Origin: Streptomyces sp. NBC_00259
Lineage (GTDB): Bacteria; Actinomycetota; Actinomycetes; Streptomycetales; Streptomycetaceae
Length of the DNA stretch: 64,000 nucleotides
Reading direction: 5' to 3'
Assembly: GCF_036181745.1 (NCBI RefSeq)
Contig: NZ_CP108080.1
Location: forward strand, 6,079,501 to 6,143,500
Part shown: piece after piece, positions 1-8,476 of the stretch
How positions within the stretch are numbered: position 1 is the stretch's first letter
How the letters are laid out: the number at the start of each line of letters is the position of its first letter
Notes under the pieces: model-generated
Told to the model about the DNA's origin: nothing
Database searches by the model: none
Seen by the model: only the letters and a program-made list of their open reading frames with translations
Made by a program: the position numbers and the translations under genes

Positions 1-1
1 G

Positions 2-3000
2 GAGCAGGTCGCCTTCCGGGTGCCGCTGCTGGTGGTGGGGCCCGAGGCGGAGCTCGAGGTCCACACGGCCGAGGACGGCGACTGCGCGGTCCGTTCCGTA
101 CGCCGGCCCGAGGACGGCTTACCGGTCGTGCACAGCACCGCCCGGGTGTCCGGCAGCCCGTTGCCGCCGCCCGGCTATGTCGATGTGGCCGCGCTGCGGG
201 CCGGGTGCACGGAGCACGTGCCGCTGGCGGACGTGGGCGCGTGGCGCGAGGCGAGCGGGATCGCGTACGGGCCGGCGTACCAGGTGATCCGGTCGGCGCA
301 TCGGGGCCCGGGCCGCATGCTGCTGATGCTCCGGGCCGGCGACGACGCGAACGCGGCGTCGGCACCTGCCTTCGTACCGCCGGCACTGCTCGACAGCGTC
401 TTTCAGGCGCTCGGGATGCTCGACGGGGGTGCTGCCGGGGCGTGCCTGCCCTGGTACGTCGGCCGGCTGGTGGCCCGCCGCAGGATCTCCGGCACGGTGA
501 TCGCCCTGGTCGAGCGGGACGAGCCGGGCGAGGCCGGGGGCAAGGGCGGTGCCGTACGGGGACGGGCCACGGTCTGCAATCAGCAGGGGGAGGTCCTGCT
601 GGAACTGGACCGCATCACCCTCAAGGCCGCCAAGCCCGTCGCGTCCACGGTGTCCGAGGCGCCCGTGGTGTCCGCTGAGTCCACCACCACGGTCGCTGCG
701 GCGCCCGCGCCCGCTCCCGCCGACGCCGAACAGGGGCTGCCTGCGGTCCCGTTGATGGAGACCGTCGTCTGGCGGAAGACTGAAGTCGCTCCCGCGCACC
801 CGGCCGCGCCCGAGGGGCCCGTGCTGATCGTGTCCCCGCACGACCTCCGTCCACCGACAGGTCGGCACGGCGCACACATGACGCCGGCGCAGCTCCTGGA
901 CGGGGGCCTCGACAGGTTGCCGGCCGACGCCGCCTTCCGGGACGTCGTGTACGTGGCGCCGCGCGGGCTGAGCGGCGAGGCGCAGGTGACGGAGGCCCTG
1001 CAGGGGGTCTTCGCGCTGGTGCGCCGACTCGCGGCGCGCCCGCCGATGGCCGACCTGCTGATCGTCACCTCCGCCGCACACCAGGTGGCGCCGGAGGATG
1101 TCGTCGACCCGTTCATGACCGCCCTGTGGGGCCTCGGCCGCACGCTGCGCGTCGAGCATCCCCGCACCAGGGTCCGCCTGGTCGACCTCGGCCCCGGGAA
1201 CGAGACCGGCCCCGACGACCATGACGTCGCCGCCTTGTGGGAGGCGCTCGGCCAGGACCGGCCGGAACTCGCCCGGCGCGACGACATCTGGTACGAGCCC
1301 TCCGTGCAGCCGCAGCACACGAGCACCACCGACCCGGTGCGATACGACGGCGGCCGCTTCCTGATCACCGGCGGCATGGGCGGCATCGGCCTGCGCGTCG
1401 CGGAGTTCCTCGCGGACGCGGGCTGCGCCCATCTGACCCTGGTCGGGCGGACCGTGCCGGACCAGGGAGAGGCCCGGGACCGCCTCGATCGGCTCGGAGC
1501 GCGCTGCGACCTGACGGTCGTGGCGGCGGACGTCCGTTCACTTCGCGAGGAGCTGGCCGGCGCCGCACGCTTCGACGGGGTGTTCCACGCCGCCGGCGTC
1601 CTGCGCGACGGACTGGCGCGCAGCCTGACGCAGGAGCAGGTGGACACCGTTCTCGGGCCCAAGGTCGGCGGCGTACACGCGCTCACCGACCTGGTGTCCG
1701 GGCACGAACAGTCGGGCTTCGTCGCCCTGTTCTCCTCGGTCGCGGCCGTACGGGCGAACCTCGGCCAGAGCGCCTACGCCGCGGCCAACGCCTACCTGGA
1801 CGGCTACGCCGCCCGTCAACGTGCCGCAGGCCGCAGCTGGTACAGCCTCGGCTGGGGCCTGTGGACCGTCGGGATGGGCGAGTCCATCGCCCCGAAGGCC
1901 GCCGCGCACGGCATCCCGGCCCTTACCGCGGACGACGGCATCGACCTGCTCCGCACGGCCCTCGGCCGGCCTCCCGCGCATTACGTACTGTCCGCCGCCG
2001 TGAAAGCGAAGGATGCACCCATGACTGCTGTCACACCGGAATCCGGGCTGTGGCCGTCCCTCACCCACGCGCTCATGAAGGTCCTGCATCTCGACGGCGT
2101 GTCCGCCGAGGACGATCTGCTGGAGCTGGGCCTCGACTCGATGATGGCGGTCGAGCTGGCGGCGTCGCTGACCGCCGACGGGCTCGACATCGACCCCATG
2201 GTGTTCTTCGAGCGCACCAACGTCGGCGCGCTGCTGGCTCATCTCGAATCGCTGCCGCGCACCGCTCCTGTCGGTGCCCCCGCTCCGGCCGCCGCCCCCG
2301 CCCCCGCCCCCGCTGCCGCTCCCGTCCCGACGCCCGCGCCCGTCCCGGCCGCCGCTCCTCGGACGCCTGCGGCACCTCCGGCCCGTGCGTCGCACATCTC
2401 GGTGCCGCCGCAGCGGCCGGCCGTGGCGGTGGAACGGCCGTCGGCCGCCACGGCCCCGGGCACCGCCGACTCCTTCGTCCCCGACTGGGACCGCTTCAGG
2501 GACGTGGCGCCCACCGTGGCGCCCGCCCCGGCGGCCCCGCCGGTGTCGCCGCCCCGTGCCCCGTTCCCGACCGCGACCCCGGCTCCGTTGTCCTCGGCCC
2601 CGTTGTCCCCGGCTCCCGCCCCGGCGGCCGACCGCGTACCGCGGCGGACCCTGCCGGGCCGGCTGGCCGACGCCCCCCACGGCAGGTTCCTCGACCGGCG
2701 CATCGACGCCCTGTCGACGGAGGACCGCCTGATCGTCGCCAAGGACGAGTACTTCTACGAGCCCGTCATCGAGGAGGCCACGGGTCCCCGGATCAAGTTC
2801 GACGGCCGCTGGTTCCTCAACTTCGCCTCCTACAGCTACCTCGGACTCATCGGGCACGACTACATCGACGACCAGGTCCTGCGCGCCGTGGAGCGGCACG
2901 GGACCGGCGCGCACGGGGTACGGCTGCTGGCGGGCACGCTGCACCTGCACCGGGAGCTGGAGTTGGCGCTCGCCCGCTTCCTGGGCACCGAGGACGCCAT

Positions 3001-3871
3001 CGTCTTCTCCAGCGGCTACATGGCGAACGTGGCGACGGTCGGCGCTCTCGTCGGCCCCGGCGACGTCGTCATCGGCGACGTCTACAACCACGCCAGCATC
3101 CTGGACGGGTACCGGCTGTCCGGTGCGTCCGTCATCACCTACGCCCACAACGACCTCGCCGATCTGGAACGCGCCCTGCGCAAGGCGGGTGACGCGGGCC
3201 GCCTGGTCGTCACCGACGCCGTCTTCAGCATGGACGGCGACGTGGCCGATCTGCCCGGCATCGTCGAGCTGTGCGAGCGCTACGACGCCCCGCTGATGGT
3301 CGACGAGGCACACAGCCTGGGTGTCCTCGGTGCCACGGGCCGCGGCATCACCGAGCACTTCGGCATCGATCCGGCACGGGTCGACGTCAAGATGGGCACG
3401 CTCTCCAAGACGGTGCCGAGCGCGGGTGGTTACGTCGCCGGGTCCAGCGACCTGATCTTCGCGCTGAAGAACAACGCGCGGGGCTGGATGTTCTCCGCGG
3501 CGGCGACTCCCGCCCAGGTGGCGGCGGCCAAGGCGGCGATCGAGGTGATGGAGGCCGCCCCGTCCCTCACCGGGGACCTGCGGACGAGGACGACCCGCTA
3601 CCGCGAGCAGCTCCGCGCCCTGGGCTTCGACACGCTGGCCAGTGAGACACCGGTGGTGCCCATCATCTGCACCAGTGCCGAGCAGGCGGGGGCGATGGCC
3701 CGGCTGTGCCAGCAGGACGGGCTCTTCGTGCAGCCGATCGTCTACCCGGCCGTGCCGCGGACGCTGCCCCGGCTGCGGACCATCGTCAACCTCAGCCACT
3801 CCGACGCCGATCTGGACGCGGCCGTCGTGACGCTGGAGAAAGCCGGCCGCGTCTGCGGCCTGATCCGCTGA
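2..3871 (+). CDS. Polyketide synthase C-terminal part (DH-KR-ACP) fused to alpha-oxoamine synthase; 5' end outside window
   Basis: The frame is open to the first base, so the gene starts upstream; about 1,289 codons are visible. Order seen: second half of a dehydratase double hotdog (YGPAYQ, then LLDSVFQ carrying the DH Asp, about nt 260-500); ketoreductase with TGGMGGIG (about nt 1370-1390), an FSS serine and SAYAAANAY tyrosine; acyl carrier protein with GLDSMM, whose phosphopantetheine Ser is codon 2138-2140; an Ala/Pro-rich linker (about nt 2260-2640); and a complete PLP alpha-oxoamine synthase with DEAHSLG and LSKT, the PLP lysine being codon 3407-3409. KS and AT must lie upstream. In known families a C-terminal AOS condenses the ACP-bound acyl chain with an amino acid and releases CO2, giving an alpha-amino ketone; the amino acid and chain length cannot be read here. 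There is no terminal thioesterase domain, consistent with AOS release. Confidence 0.9.
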   Translation, partial: EQVAFRVPLLVVGPEAELEVHTAEDGDCAVRSVRRPEDGLPVVHSTARVSGSPLPPPGYVDVAALRAGCTEHVPLADVGAWREASGIAYGPAYQVIRSAHRGPGRMLLMLRAGDDANAASAPAFVPPALLDSVFQALGMLDGGAAGACLPWYVGRLVARRRISGTVIALVERDEPGEAGGKGGAVRGRATVCNQQGEVLLELDRITLKAAKPVASTVSEAPVVSAESTTTVAAAPAPAPADAEQGLPAVPLMETVVWRKTEVAPAHPAAPEGPVLIVSPHDLRPPTGRHGAHMTPAQLLDGGLDRLPADAAFRDVVYVAPRGLSGEAQVTEALQGVFALVRRLAARPPMADLLIVTSAAHQVAPEDVVDPFMTALWGLGRTLRVEHPRTRVRLVDLGPGNETGPDDHDVAALWEALGQDRPELARRDDIWYEPSVQPQHTSTTDPVRYDGGRFLITGGMGGIGLRVAEFLADAGCAHLTLVGRTVPDQGEARDRLDRLGARCDLTVVAADVRSLREELAGAARFDGVFHAAGVLRDGLARSLTQEQVDTVLGPKVGGVHALTDLVSGHEQSGFVALFSSVAAVRANLGQSAYAAANAYLDGYAARQRAAGRSWYSLGWGLWTVGMGESIAPKAAAHGIPALTADDGIDLLRTALGRPPAHYVLSAAVKAKDAPMTAVTPESGLWPSLTHALMKVLHLDGVSAEDDLLELGLDSMMAVELAASLTADGLDIDPMVFFERTNVGALLAHLESLPRTAPVGAPAPAAAPAPAPAAAPVPTPAPVPAAAPRTPAAPPARASHISVPPQRPAVAVERPSAATAPGTADSFVPDWDRFRDVAPTVAPAPAAPPVSPPRAPFPTATPAPLSSAPLSPAPAPAADRVPRRTLPGRLADAPHGRFLDRRIDALSTEDRLIVAKDEYFYEPVIEEATGPRIKFDGRWFLNFASYSYLGLIGHDYIDDQVLRAVERHGTGAHGVRLLAGTLHLHRELELALARFLGTEDAIVFSSGYMANVATVGALVGPGDVVIGDVYNHASILDGYRLSGASVITYAHNDLADLERALRKAGDAGRLVVTDAVFSMDGDVADLPGIVELCERYDAPLMVDEAHSLGVLGATGRGITEHFGIDPARVDVKMGTLSKTVPSAGGYVAGSSDLIFALKNNARGWMFSAAATPAQVAAAKAAIEVMEAAPSLTGDLRTRTTRYREQLRALGFDTLASETPVVPIICTSAEQAGAMARLCQQDGLFVQPIVYPAVPRTLPRLRTIVNLSHSDADLDAAVVTLEKAGRVCGLIR

Positions 3872-3953
3872 GCACCGATCCGACGGAGCGGTCCACAGGA
3901 CCGGACACCACCGTGCGCCGACCATCGCATGGCAACCAAGGGGGGAACCGACC

Positions 3954-4262
3954 ATGACCGACATCGACACCACGGCGTTCTTCGGAGCGATTCTGAAGAC
4001 CATCGCCTCGACCCGTAACCACGGCACCGACCAGGACGCGTACGCGTCCGGCGTGGTGGAGCCGACCGCGCGGATCCGCGCGGTCGAGAAAGAGGTCGGT
4101 GACCGGCGACTGACGCCCACCGAGGCCGAGGAGGTGCTCGGTCTCCTGGGGACGACACTGCGCACCAAGCGCACGCCGGACGAGGAGCGCGAGTACTACC
4201 TCCAGTACATCGAGAAGGTCTCCGGGATCAGCCGGGCCTCGCTGGGCGTGTCCGGCTGGTGA
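3954..4262 (+). CDS. Uncharacterised 102-aa protein in the PKS-AOS operon
   Basis: ATG at 3954 follows an AAGGGGG ribosome site at about 3939-3945. The protein is soluble and probably mostly helical, with no signal peptide, membrane segment or metal-binding Cys pattern; it ends SLGVSGW. The C-terminal half is charged (RTKRTPDEEREYYLQYIEK). I recognise no family. Its stop overlaps the GTG of the next gene by 4 bp (GTGA), so translation is coupled to the HDAC-like hydrolase, and it lies only 82 bp after the PKS-AOS. Position and coupling suggest a partner or small tailoring protein of this pathway; this is inference only. Confidence 0.8.
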   Translation: MTDIDTTAFFGAILKTIASTRNHGTDQDAYASGVVEPTARIRAVEKEVGDRRLTPTEAEEVLGLLGTTLRTKRTPDEEREYYLQYIEKVSGISRASLGVSGW

Positions 4263-5440
4263 GCACCTCCCGTCTCGCGTGGTACAGCCACGAGATCTGT
4301 TTCTGGCACGACCCCGGTCCCGGATCGGGGTACGTGCCGGTCGGGCCGGGCGTCGAGCCGTTGCGCCAGTTCGCGGTCGACCCGGACCTTCGCCGTGCCG
4401 AGGGGCTGGCCAAGGCGTCGGGTGTGACGGACCGGTTCACCGCCCTCACCCCGACGCCGGCCTCCGACGAGGACCTGCTCCTCGTGCACGTCCCCGACCA
4501 CATCGAGCGGGTCGAGGCGGCCTCGGCGGCCGGCGCGGGCGATGCCGGGGTGTACGCGTACGTCAACTACCACAGCGCGCAGGCCGCGAGGCTCGCCGTC
4601 GGGGCCTGTGTGCAGGCCGCCACGGGAGTTCTGGACGGCCGCTTCGACCGCGCCTACTGCCTGGTGAGGCCGCCGGGCCATCACGCGGAGCCGGACCGGG
4701 CGATGGCGCTGTGCCTCTACAACAACCTGGCGGTGGCCGCCCGTGCGGCGCAGCGCCAGGGGGCGCGCCGCGTGCTGATCCTGGACTGGGACGTGCACCA
4801 CGGCAACGGCATCCAGCGGACCTTCTACGAGGACCCCGACGTGCTGTACATCTCGGTGCACCAGGAAGGGCTGTTCCCCGCGGCGTCCGGTCGCGTTCTG
4901 GAGACCGGCGCGGGCGCGGGGGCGGGCAGCACCCTCAATGTGCCGCTGCCCGCCGGCTCGGGCCACGGCGCCTATCTCGCGGTGATGGACCGGATCGTGG
5001 AGCCGGCGGCCCGCGCGTTCGGCCCCGATCTGATCCTGGTGGCGGCGGGCGTCGACGCGAGCGGCCACGATCCGATGGGCCGGATGCTCTGCACCAGCCG
5101 CACCTTCCACTCGATGACGTCGACGATGTGCCGGCTCGCGGACGAACTGACGGGCGGCAGGATCGTCTTCGCCCACGAGGGCGGCTACTCGGCGTGGTAC
5201 CAGCCGATGCTGGTGCTGGGCACGGCCAGTGCGATCGCCGGTCTGCCGGCCCCTCAGGACCCGTTCCTGCACTCGCTCGAGCACCTTCCGGGCCAGCGCC
5301 TCCAACGTCACCAGGACCGGGTGATCGCCCACCTGGAGGACCATCACCCGCTGCTCGCCGGCTCGGCACCCCCGGCACCCGCGGCCGGTCCGTCCGCGGT
5401 GGCCGGGCGGTCCGCGCCCGGGACCGGGGTGCCGACATGA
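4259..5440 (+). CDS. Histone deacetylase / acetylpolyamine amidohydrolase superfamily hydrolase
   Basis: A 393-aa zinc hydrolase of the arginase/deacetylase fold. All expected residues are visible: tandem His141-His142 in RPPGHH, Asp178 and His180 zinc ligands in DWDVHHGNG, third ligand Asp266 in GVDASGHDP, and the transition-state Tyr310 in HEGGYS. This is the class II HDAC-like pattern shared with bacterial acetylpolyamine amidohydrolases and HDAC-like amidohydrolases, which remove acetyl groups from amines. GTG 4259 overlaps the upstream stop by 4 bp, and its own stop overlaps the thioesterase start by 4 bp (ATGA), so it belongs to the PKS-AOS operon. Likely roles are N-deacylation of an amino-ketone intermediate or a resistant target copy if the product is an HDAC inhibitor; neither is shown by the sequence. 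Confidence 0.9.
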   Translation: MSTSRLAWYSHEICFWHDPGPGSGYVPVGPGVEPLRQFAVDPDLRRAEGLAKASGVTDRFTALTPTPASDEDLLLVHVPDHIERVEAASAAGAGDAGVYAYVNYHSAQAARLAVGACVQAATGVLDGRFDRAYCLVRPPGHHAEPDRAMALCLYNNLAVAARAAQRQGARRVLILDWDVHHGNGIQRTFYEDPDVLYISVHQEGLFPAASGRVLETGAGAGAGSTLNVPLPAGSGHGAYLAVMDRIVEPAARAFGPDLILVAAGVDASGHDPMGRMLCTSRTFHSMTSTMCRLADELTGGRIVFAHEGGYSAWYQPMLVLGTASAIAGLPAPQDPFLHSLEHLPGQRLQRHQDRVIAHLEDHHPLLAGSAPPAPAAGPSAVAGRSAPGTGVPT

Positions 5441-6246
5441 GCGGCTGGTGGATGACGGTGGGGAGCGGCGCGCGCCGGATGGCCGGCACCCGCCCGGGGC
5501 CGCGGCCTCGCGCCCGGTTCCGGGTCGTGGCACTCCCGCACGCCGGTGGGTGGCCCTCCGCGTTCCGCTCCTGGTGGCAGGTGCTGCCCGAGGACGTGGA
5601 GTGCGTCGTCGCCCAGCTGCCCGGCCGGGGCGCGCGCATCAACGAGCCCCTGGTGGCCCGCGTCGAGCCGCTGGTCGACGCCCTCGTCCGGGACCTGTCG
5701 GAGCTGGAGCCCCTGCCGTACGCGGTCATCGGGCACAGCTTCGGCAGCGTGCTCGGGTACGAGCTCACCCGGGCGATGGAGCGCAACGGTCTGCCTCCCA
5801 CCCTGCTGGCGGTGTCCGCGCGTCAGCCGCCGTGCTTCCCCAGTGAGCCGCCGTTCGCGCATCTCAGGAGCGACGCGGAGCTGCTGGAGCATCTGACGGA
5901 CATGGGCGGGATGTCTCCCGGGCTGGTGGACCGTGCCGACCTGGTCCGGTCCTCGCTCCGCGCGATCCGCGCCGACCTGGAGGCGATGGAGACCTACCGG
6001 CGGCCGCCGTTCGGTACCGGCGTCCCCATCCTGGCGCTCGGCGCGGTGGACGACCCGGTCGTCATCGACGAGCGGATGCACCTGTGGTCGCTGGAGACGT
6101 CGGGCGGCTTCAGCCGGCAGACGTTCACGGGCGGTCACTTCTACCTCTACACACCCGCCAACGCGGCAGCCGTCGCCGCCCGCCTGGTCCCTGGCCTCGA
6201 CCACCCCAGGTCGGAGCCGCCCCTCCCGCAACCCCTCGTCCGATGA
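5437..6246 (+). CDS. Type II thioesterase (alpha/beta hydrolase)
   Basis: 269 aa from ATG 5437, which overlaps the preceding stop. The fold markers are in order: ALPHAGG oxyanion region, nucleophile Ser101 in GHSFGS, acid Asp205 or Asp206 in GAVDDP and catalytic His234 in GGHFYL. This matches stand-alone thioesterases that accompany PKS and NRPS genes and clear misprimed or stalled acyl groups from carrier proteins. Because the PKS ends in an AOS rather than a TE, this enzyme is expected to proofread, not release product. An alternative ATG at 5452 is possible; the overlapping start is preferred because every junction in this operon is coupled. Confidence 0.93.
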   Translation: MSGWWMTVGSGARRMAGTRPGPRPRARFRVVALPHAGGWPSAFRSWWQVLPEDVECVVAQLPGRGARINEPLVARVEPLVDALVRDLSELEPLPYAVIGHSFGSVLGYELTRAMERNGLPPTLLAVSARQPPCFPSEPPFAHLRSDAELLEHLTDMGGMSPGLVDRADLVRSSLRAIRADLEAMETYRRPPFGTGVPILALGAVDDPVVIDERMHLWSLETSGGFSRQTFTGGHFYLYTPANAAAVAARLVPGLDHPRSEPPLPQPLVR

Positions 6247-6288
6247 CCGTCATCGGGCTCCGATGTGCACCATCCTGAAAGGAAACAC

Positions 6289-7863
6289 ATGAGTACCACC
6301 GCCGATACCACCTCGCAGGCAGGACCTCGTGAGTGGTTGGGCCTGGCCGTGCTGGCGCTGCCGACCTTGCTGCTGTCCATCGATGTGAGCGTGCTGCACC
6401 TGGCCGTACCGCACATCAGCGAAGGCCTGAACCCCTCCGCCGCCCAGATGCTGTGGATCATCGACATCTACGGCTTCCTCATCGCCGGCTTCCTGGTGAC
6501 CATGGGCACCCTGGGCGACCGGATCGGCCGCCGGAAGCTGCTGCTGATCGGCGCCGCCGCGTTCGGCCTCGCCTCGCTCGGCGCTGTCTTCGCCGACGGC
6601 CCGGCCGCGCTGATAGCGGCGCGGGCCGCGATGGGCATCGCCGGAGCCACGCTGATGCCCTCGACCCTCGCCCTGATCATCAACATGTTCAGCGACGCGC
6701 GGCAGCGCGGCGTGGCGATCGCGGTCTGGGTCACCATGTTCTCCGTGGGCATCGCGCTCGGCCCGGTGGTCGGTGGCGCCATGCTGGAGTACTTCTGGTG
6801 GGGTTCGGTCTTCCTGCTCGGCGTGCCCATCATGGGCGTGCTGCTGGTGGCGGGCCCGATCCTGCTGCCGGAGTACCGCGACGAGGAGGCCGGCCGGCTC
6901 GACCTGACGAGCGTGGCCCTGTCGCTCGCCACGATCCTCCCGGTGATCTACGGACTGAAGGAGATCGCCAACGACGGGGTCGACCCGGTCCCGCTCGCGG
7001 CGATCGTCGTCGGCCTGGTCGTCGGCGTGCTGTTCGTCCGTCGTCAGCGCACACTGGAGAGCCCGCTGCTCGACCTCGGCCTCTTCGGCAACTCCACCTT
7101 CCGTACGGCCCTGGTGACGCTGCTGCTCAGCATGCTGGTGGCCGGCGGCACGTATCTGACGGTGACGCAGTACCTCCAGCTCGTCGGCGGACTGTCCCCG
7201 ATGAAGGCCGGACTGTACCTGCTGCCGGCGGCCTTCGCGCTGATCGTGACGGCCGTGGTGTCCCCGATGGCGGCGAGCAGGATCCGTCCGGCGTACGTCG
7301 TCGCCGTCGGGCTCGCCGTGTCGGGCATCGGCCATGTGATGCTGAGCCTGGCCGACAGCTCGTCGGGCATCGCTCAGGTGGTGACGGGCTTCGCCTTCGT
7401 CTACGCCGGTGGTGGCCCGCTCATCGCCCTGGGCACGGACATCGTCGTCGGATCGGCCCAGCCCGAGCAGGCCGGGTCCGCCGCGGCCCTTTCGGAGACC
7501 AGCACCGAACTCGGCATGGCGCTCGGCGTCGCCCTGCTCGGCAGCCTCGGCGCCGCCGTGTACCGCGGCGGGGTGGACGTCCCGGAGGGAGTGGCGGCGA
7601 GCGCCGACGACACGCTCGCCGGAGCGGTCGAGGCGGCGCAGGGCCTGTCCTCGGACGTGGCGACCGTCCTGCTCGACTCCGCACGTGAGGCGTTCACCGA
7701 CGGCATGAACGTCATCGGCGGCATCGGCGCGTTCGTCGCGCTCGCCTCCGCCGTGCTGGTGGCGGTGGTCATCAAGATTCCGGCCACCGGAGCGGGCGAG
7801 GACTCCGACGGTAGCGAGGGTTCGGCCGACGACGTCGTTCCCGCCGTCGGCGTGGAGGGCTAG
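6289..7863 (+). CDS. MFS drug/metabolite exporter, DHA2-like (14 TM)
   Basis: 524 aa; ATG 6289 is preceded by GAAAGGAA at about 6277-6284, and the upstream in-frame ATG 6265 has no comparable site. The N terminus carries the DHA2 signature around LLLSIDVSVLHLAVP, loop motif GDRIGRRK and the antiporter motif region GIAGATLMPSTLALI. Length and hydrophobic spacing fit a 14-helix proton antiporter of the type found beside antibiotic gene clusters. It starts 42 bp after the thioesterase and probably shares its transcript, so export of the PKS-AOS product or self-protection is the natural inference. Confidence 0.92.
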   Translation: MSTTADTTSQAGPREWLGLAVLALPTLLLSIDVSVLHLAVPHISEGLNPSAAQMLWIIDIYGFLIAGFLVTMGTLGDRIGRRKLLLIGAAAFGLASLGAVFADGPAALIAARAAMGIAGATLMPSTLALIINMFSDARQRGVAIAVWVTMFSVGIALGPVVGGAMLEYFWWGSVFLLGVPIMGVLLVAGPILLPEYRDEEAGRLDLTSVALSLATILPVIYGLKEIANDGVDPVPLAAIVVGLVVGVLFVRRQRTLESPLLDLGLFGNSTFRTALVTLLLSMLVAGGTYLTVTQYLQLVGGLSPMKAGLYLLPAAFALIVTAVVSPMAASRIRPAYVVAVGLAVSGIGHVMLSLADSSSGIAQVVTGFAFVYAGGGPLIALGTDIVVGSAQPEQAGSAAALSETSTELGMALGVALLGSLGAAVYRGGVDVPEGVAASADDTLAGAVEAAQGLSSDVATVLLDSAREAFTDGMNVIGGIGAFVALASAVLVAVVIKIPATGAGEDSDGSEGSADDVVPAVGVEG

Positions 7864-7908
7864 CGCGCCGCGCCGTCCCCGCCGGGACGGGCCGGACCGG
7901 CCGCCGGT

Positions 7909-7940
7909 GTGCGGCCCGTGTCATGCGACGCGGGCCGCAC
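7909..7940. terminator. Bidirectional hairpin between convergent MFS and VOC genes
   Basis: A perfect 10-bp stem (7909-7918 with 7931-7940) and 12-nt loop sit between the MFS stop (7863) and the stop of the leftward VOC gene (7944). There is no T-run, as is usual in high-GC actinomycetes. Confidence 0.7.
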
Positions 7941-7943
7941 CGG

Positions 7944-8384
7944 TCACACCGAGGCGCCGGGCAGATCCTGGTAGGCGTCCGCGTACGCCCCCGTGGGGGC
8001 GATGGGCGTGATGACGTCGATCAGCACGCCGTCGGGGGCGGCCACGATGAAGTGGCGCTGACCGAACGATTCGCTGCGCAGGGGGAGTTCGGTCTTCAGG
8101 CCGGCGCCCGTCACGAGGCGCGCGTACTCGGCGTCGACGTCGGCCACCTCGAAGTTGAGGAGCAGGCCCTGGGCCGGCCGGCGGAAGGCTTCCGGCACGG
8201 TCTCGTGCTCGGCGGCGACGAGGGCGAGCTCGTAGTGCGGCGGCTCGGGCCGCCGCAGGCTGACGTACCAGTCGCACGCGAAGGTCGTCTCGAATCCGAA
8301 CAGCGTGCTGTAGAACGCCACGGACTCACCGAGCCGCTCGGTGCAGAGTACGGGATAGAAGCTGGTCAGGGCAGAGGGCGTCAT
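7944..8384 (-). CDS. VOC superfamily (glyoxalase/bleomycin-resistance fold) protein 1
   Basis: 146 aa from ATG 8384 (a GTG three bases upstream is also possible). Two beta-alpha-beta-beta-beta modules are visible: LTSFYPVLCTERLGESVAFY at the start and FIVAAPDGVLIDVITP at the end. It is clearly paralogous to the product at 9296-9646 (shared LTSF-PV-CT-RLGES-FY and DP/DG-V-IDV patterns). It runs against the operon and diverges from the phosphopantetheinyl transferase gene. VOC proteins near biosynthetic genes can bind the product (resistance) or be metal-dependent enzymes; the sequence does not choose. Confidence 0.85.
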   Translation of the reverse strand: MTPSALTSFYPVLCTERLGESVAFYSTLFGFETTFACDWYVSLRRPEPPHYELALVAAEHETVPEAFRRPAQGLLLNFEVADVDAEYARLVTGAGLKTELPLRSESFGQRHFIVAAPDGVLIDVITPIAPTGAYADAYQDLPGASV

Positions 8385-8476
8385 CACGGCACCGTTCTGG
8401 GGCGGGTATGCGGTCGTCGTGTCTCAACGAGGCATGCGCCCCCGCGTCACGTCCGCCGGATCGAAGGCAGGTCGAC

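Noticed and set aside
1538..4174. 878-aa open frame on the minus strand
   Set aside because: It is antisense to the PKS-AOS gene, has no recognisable domain, and its His/Gly/Arg-rich composition is that of a GC-rich shadow frame.
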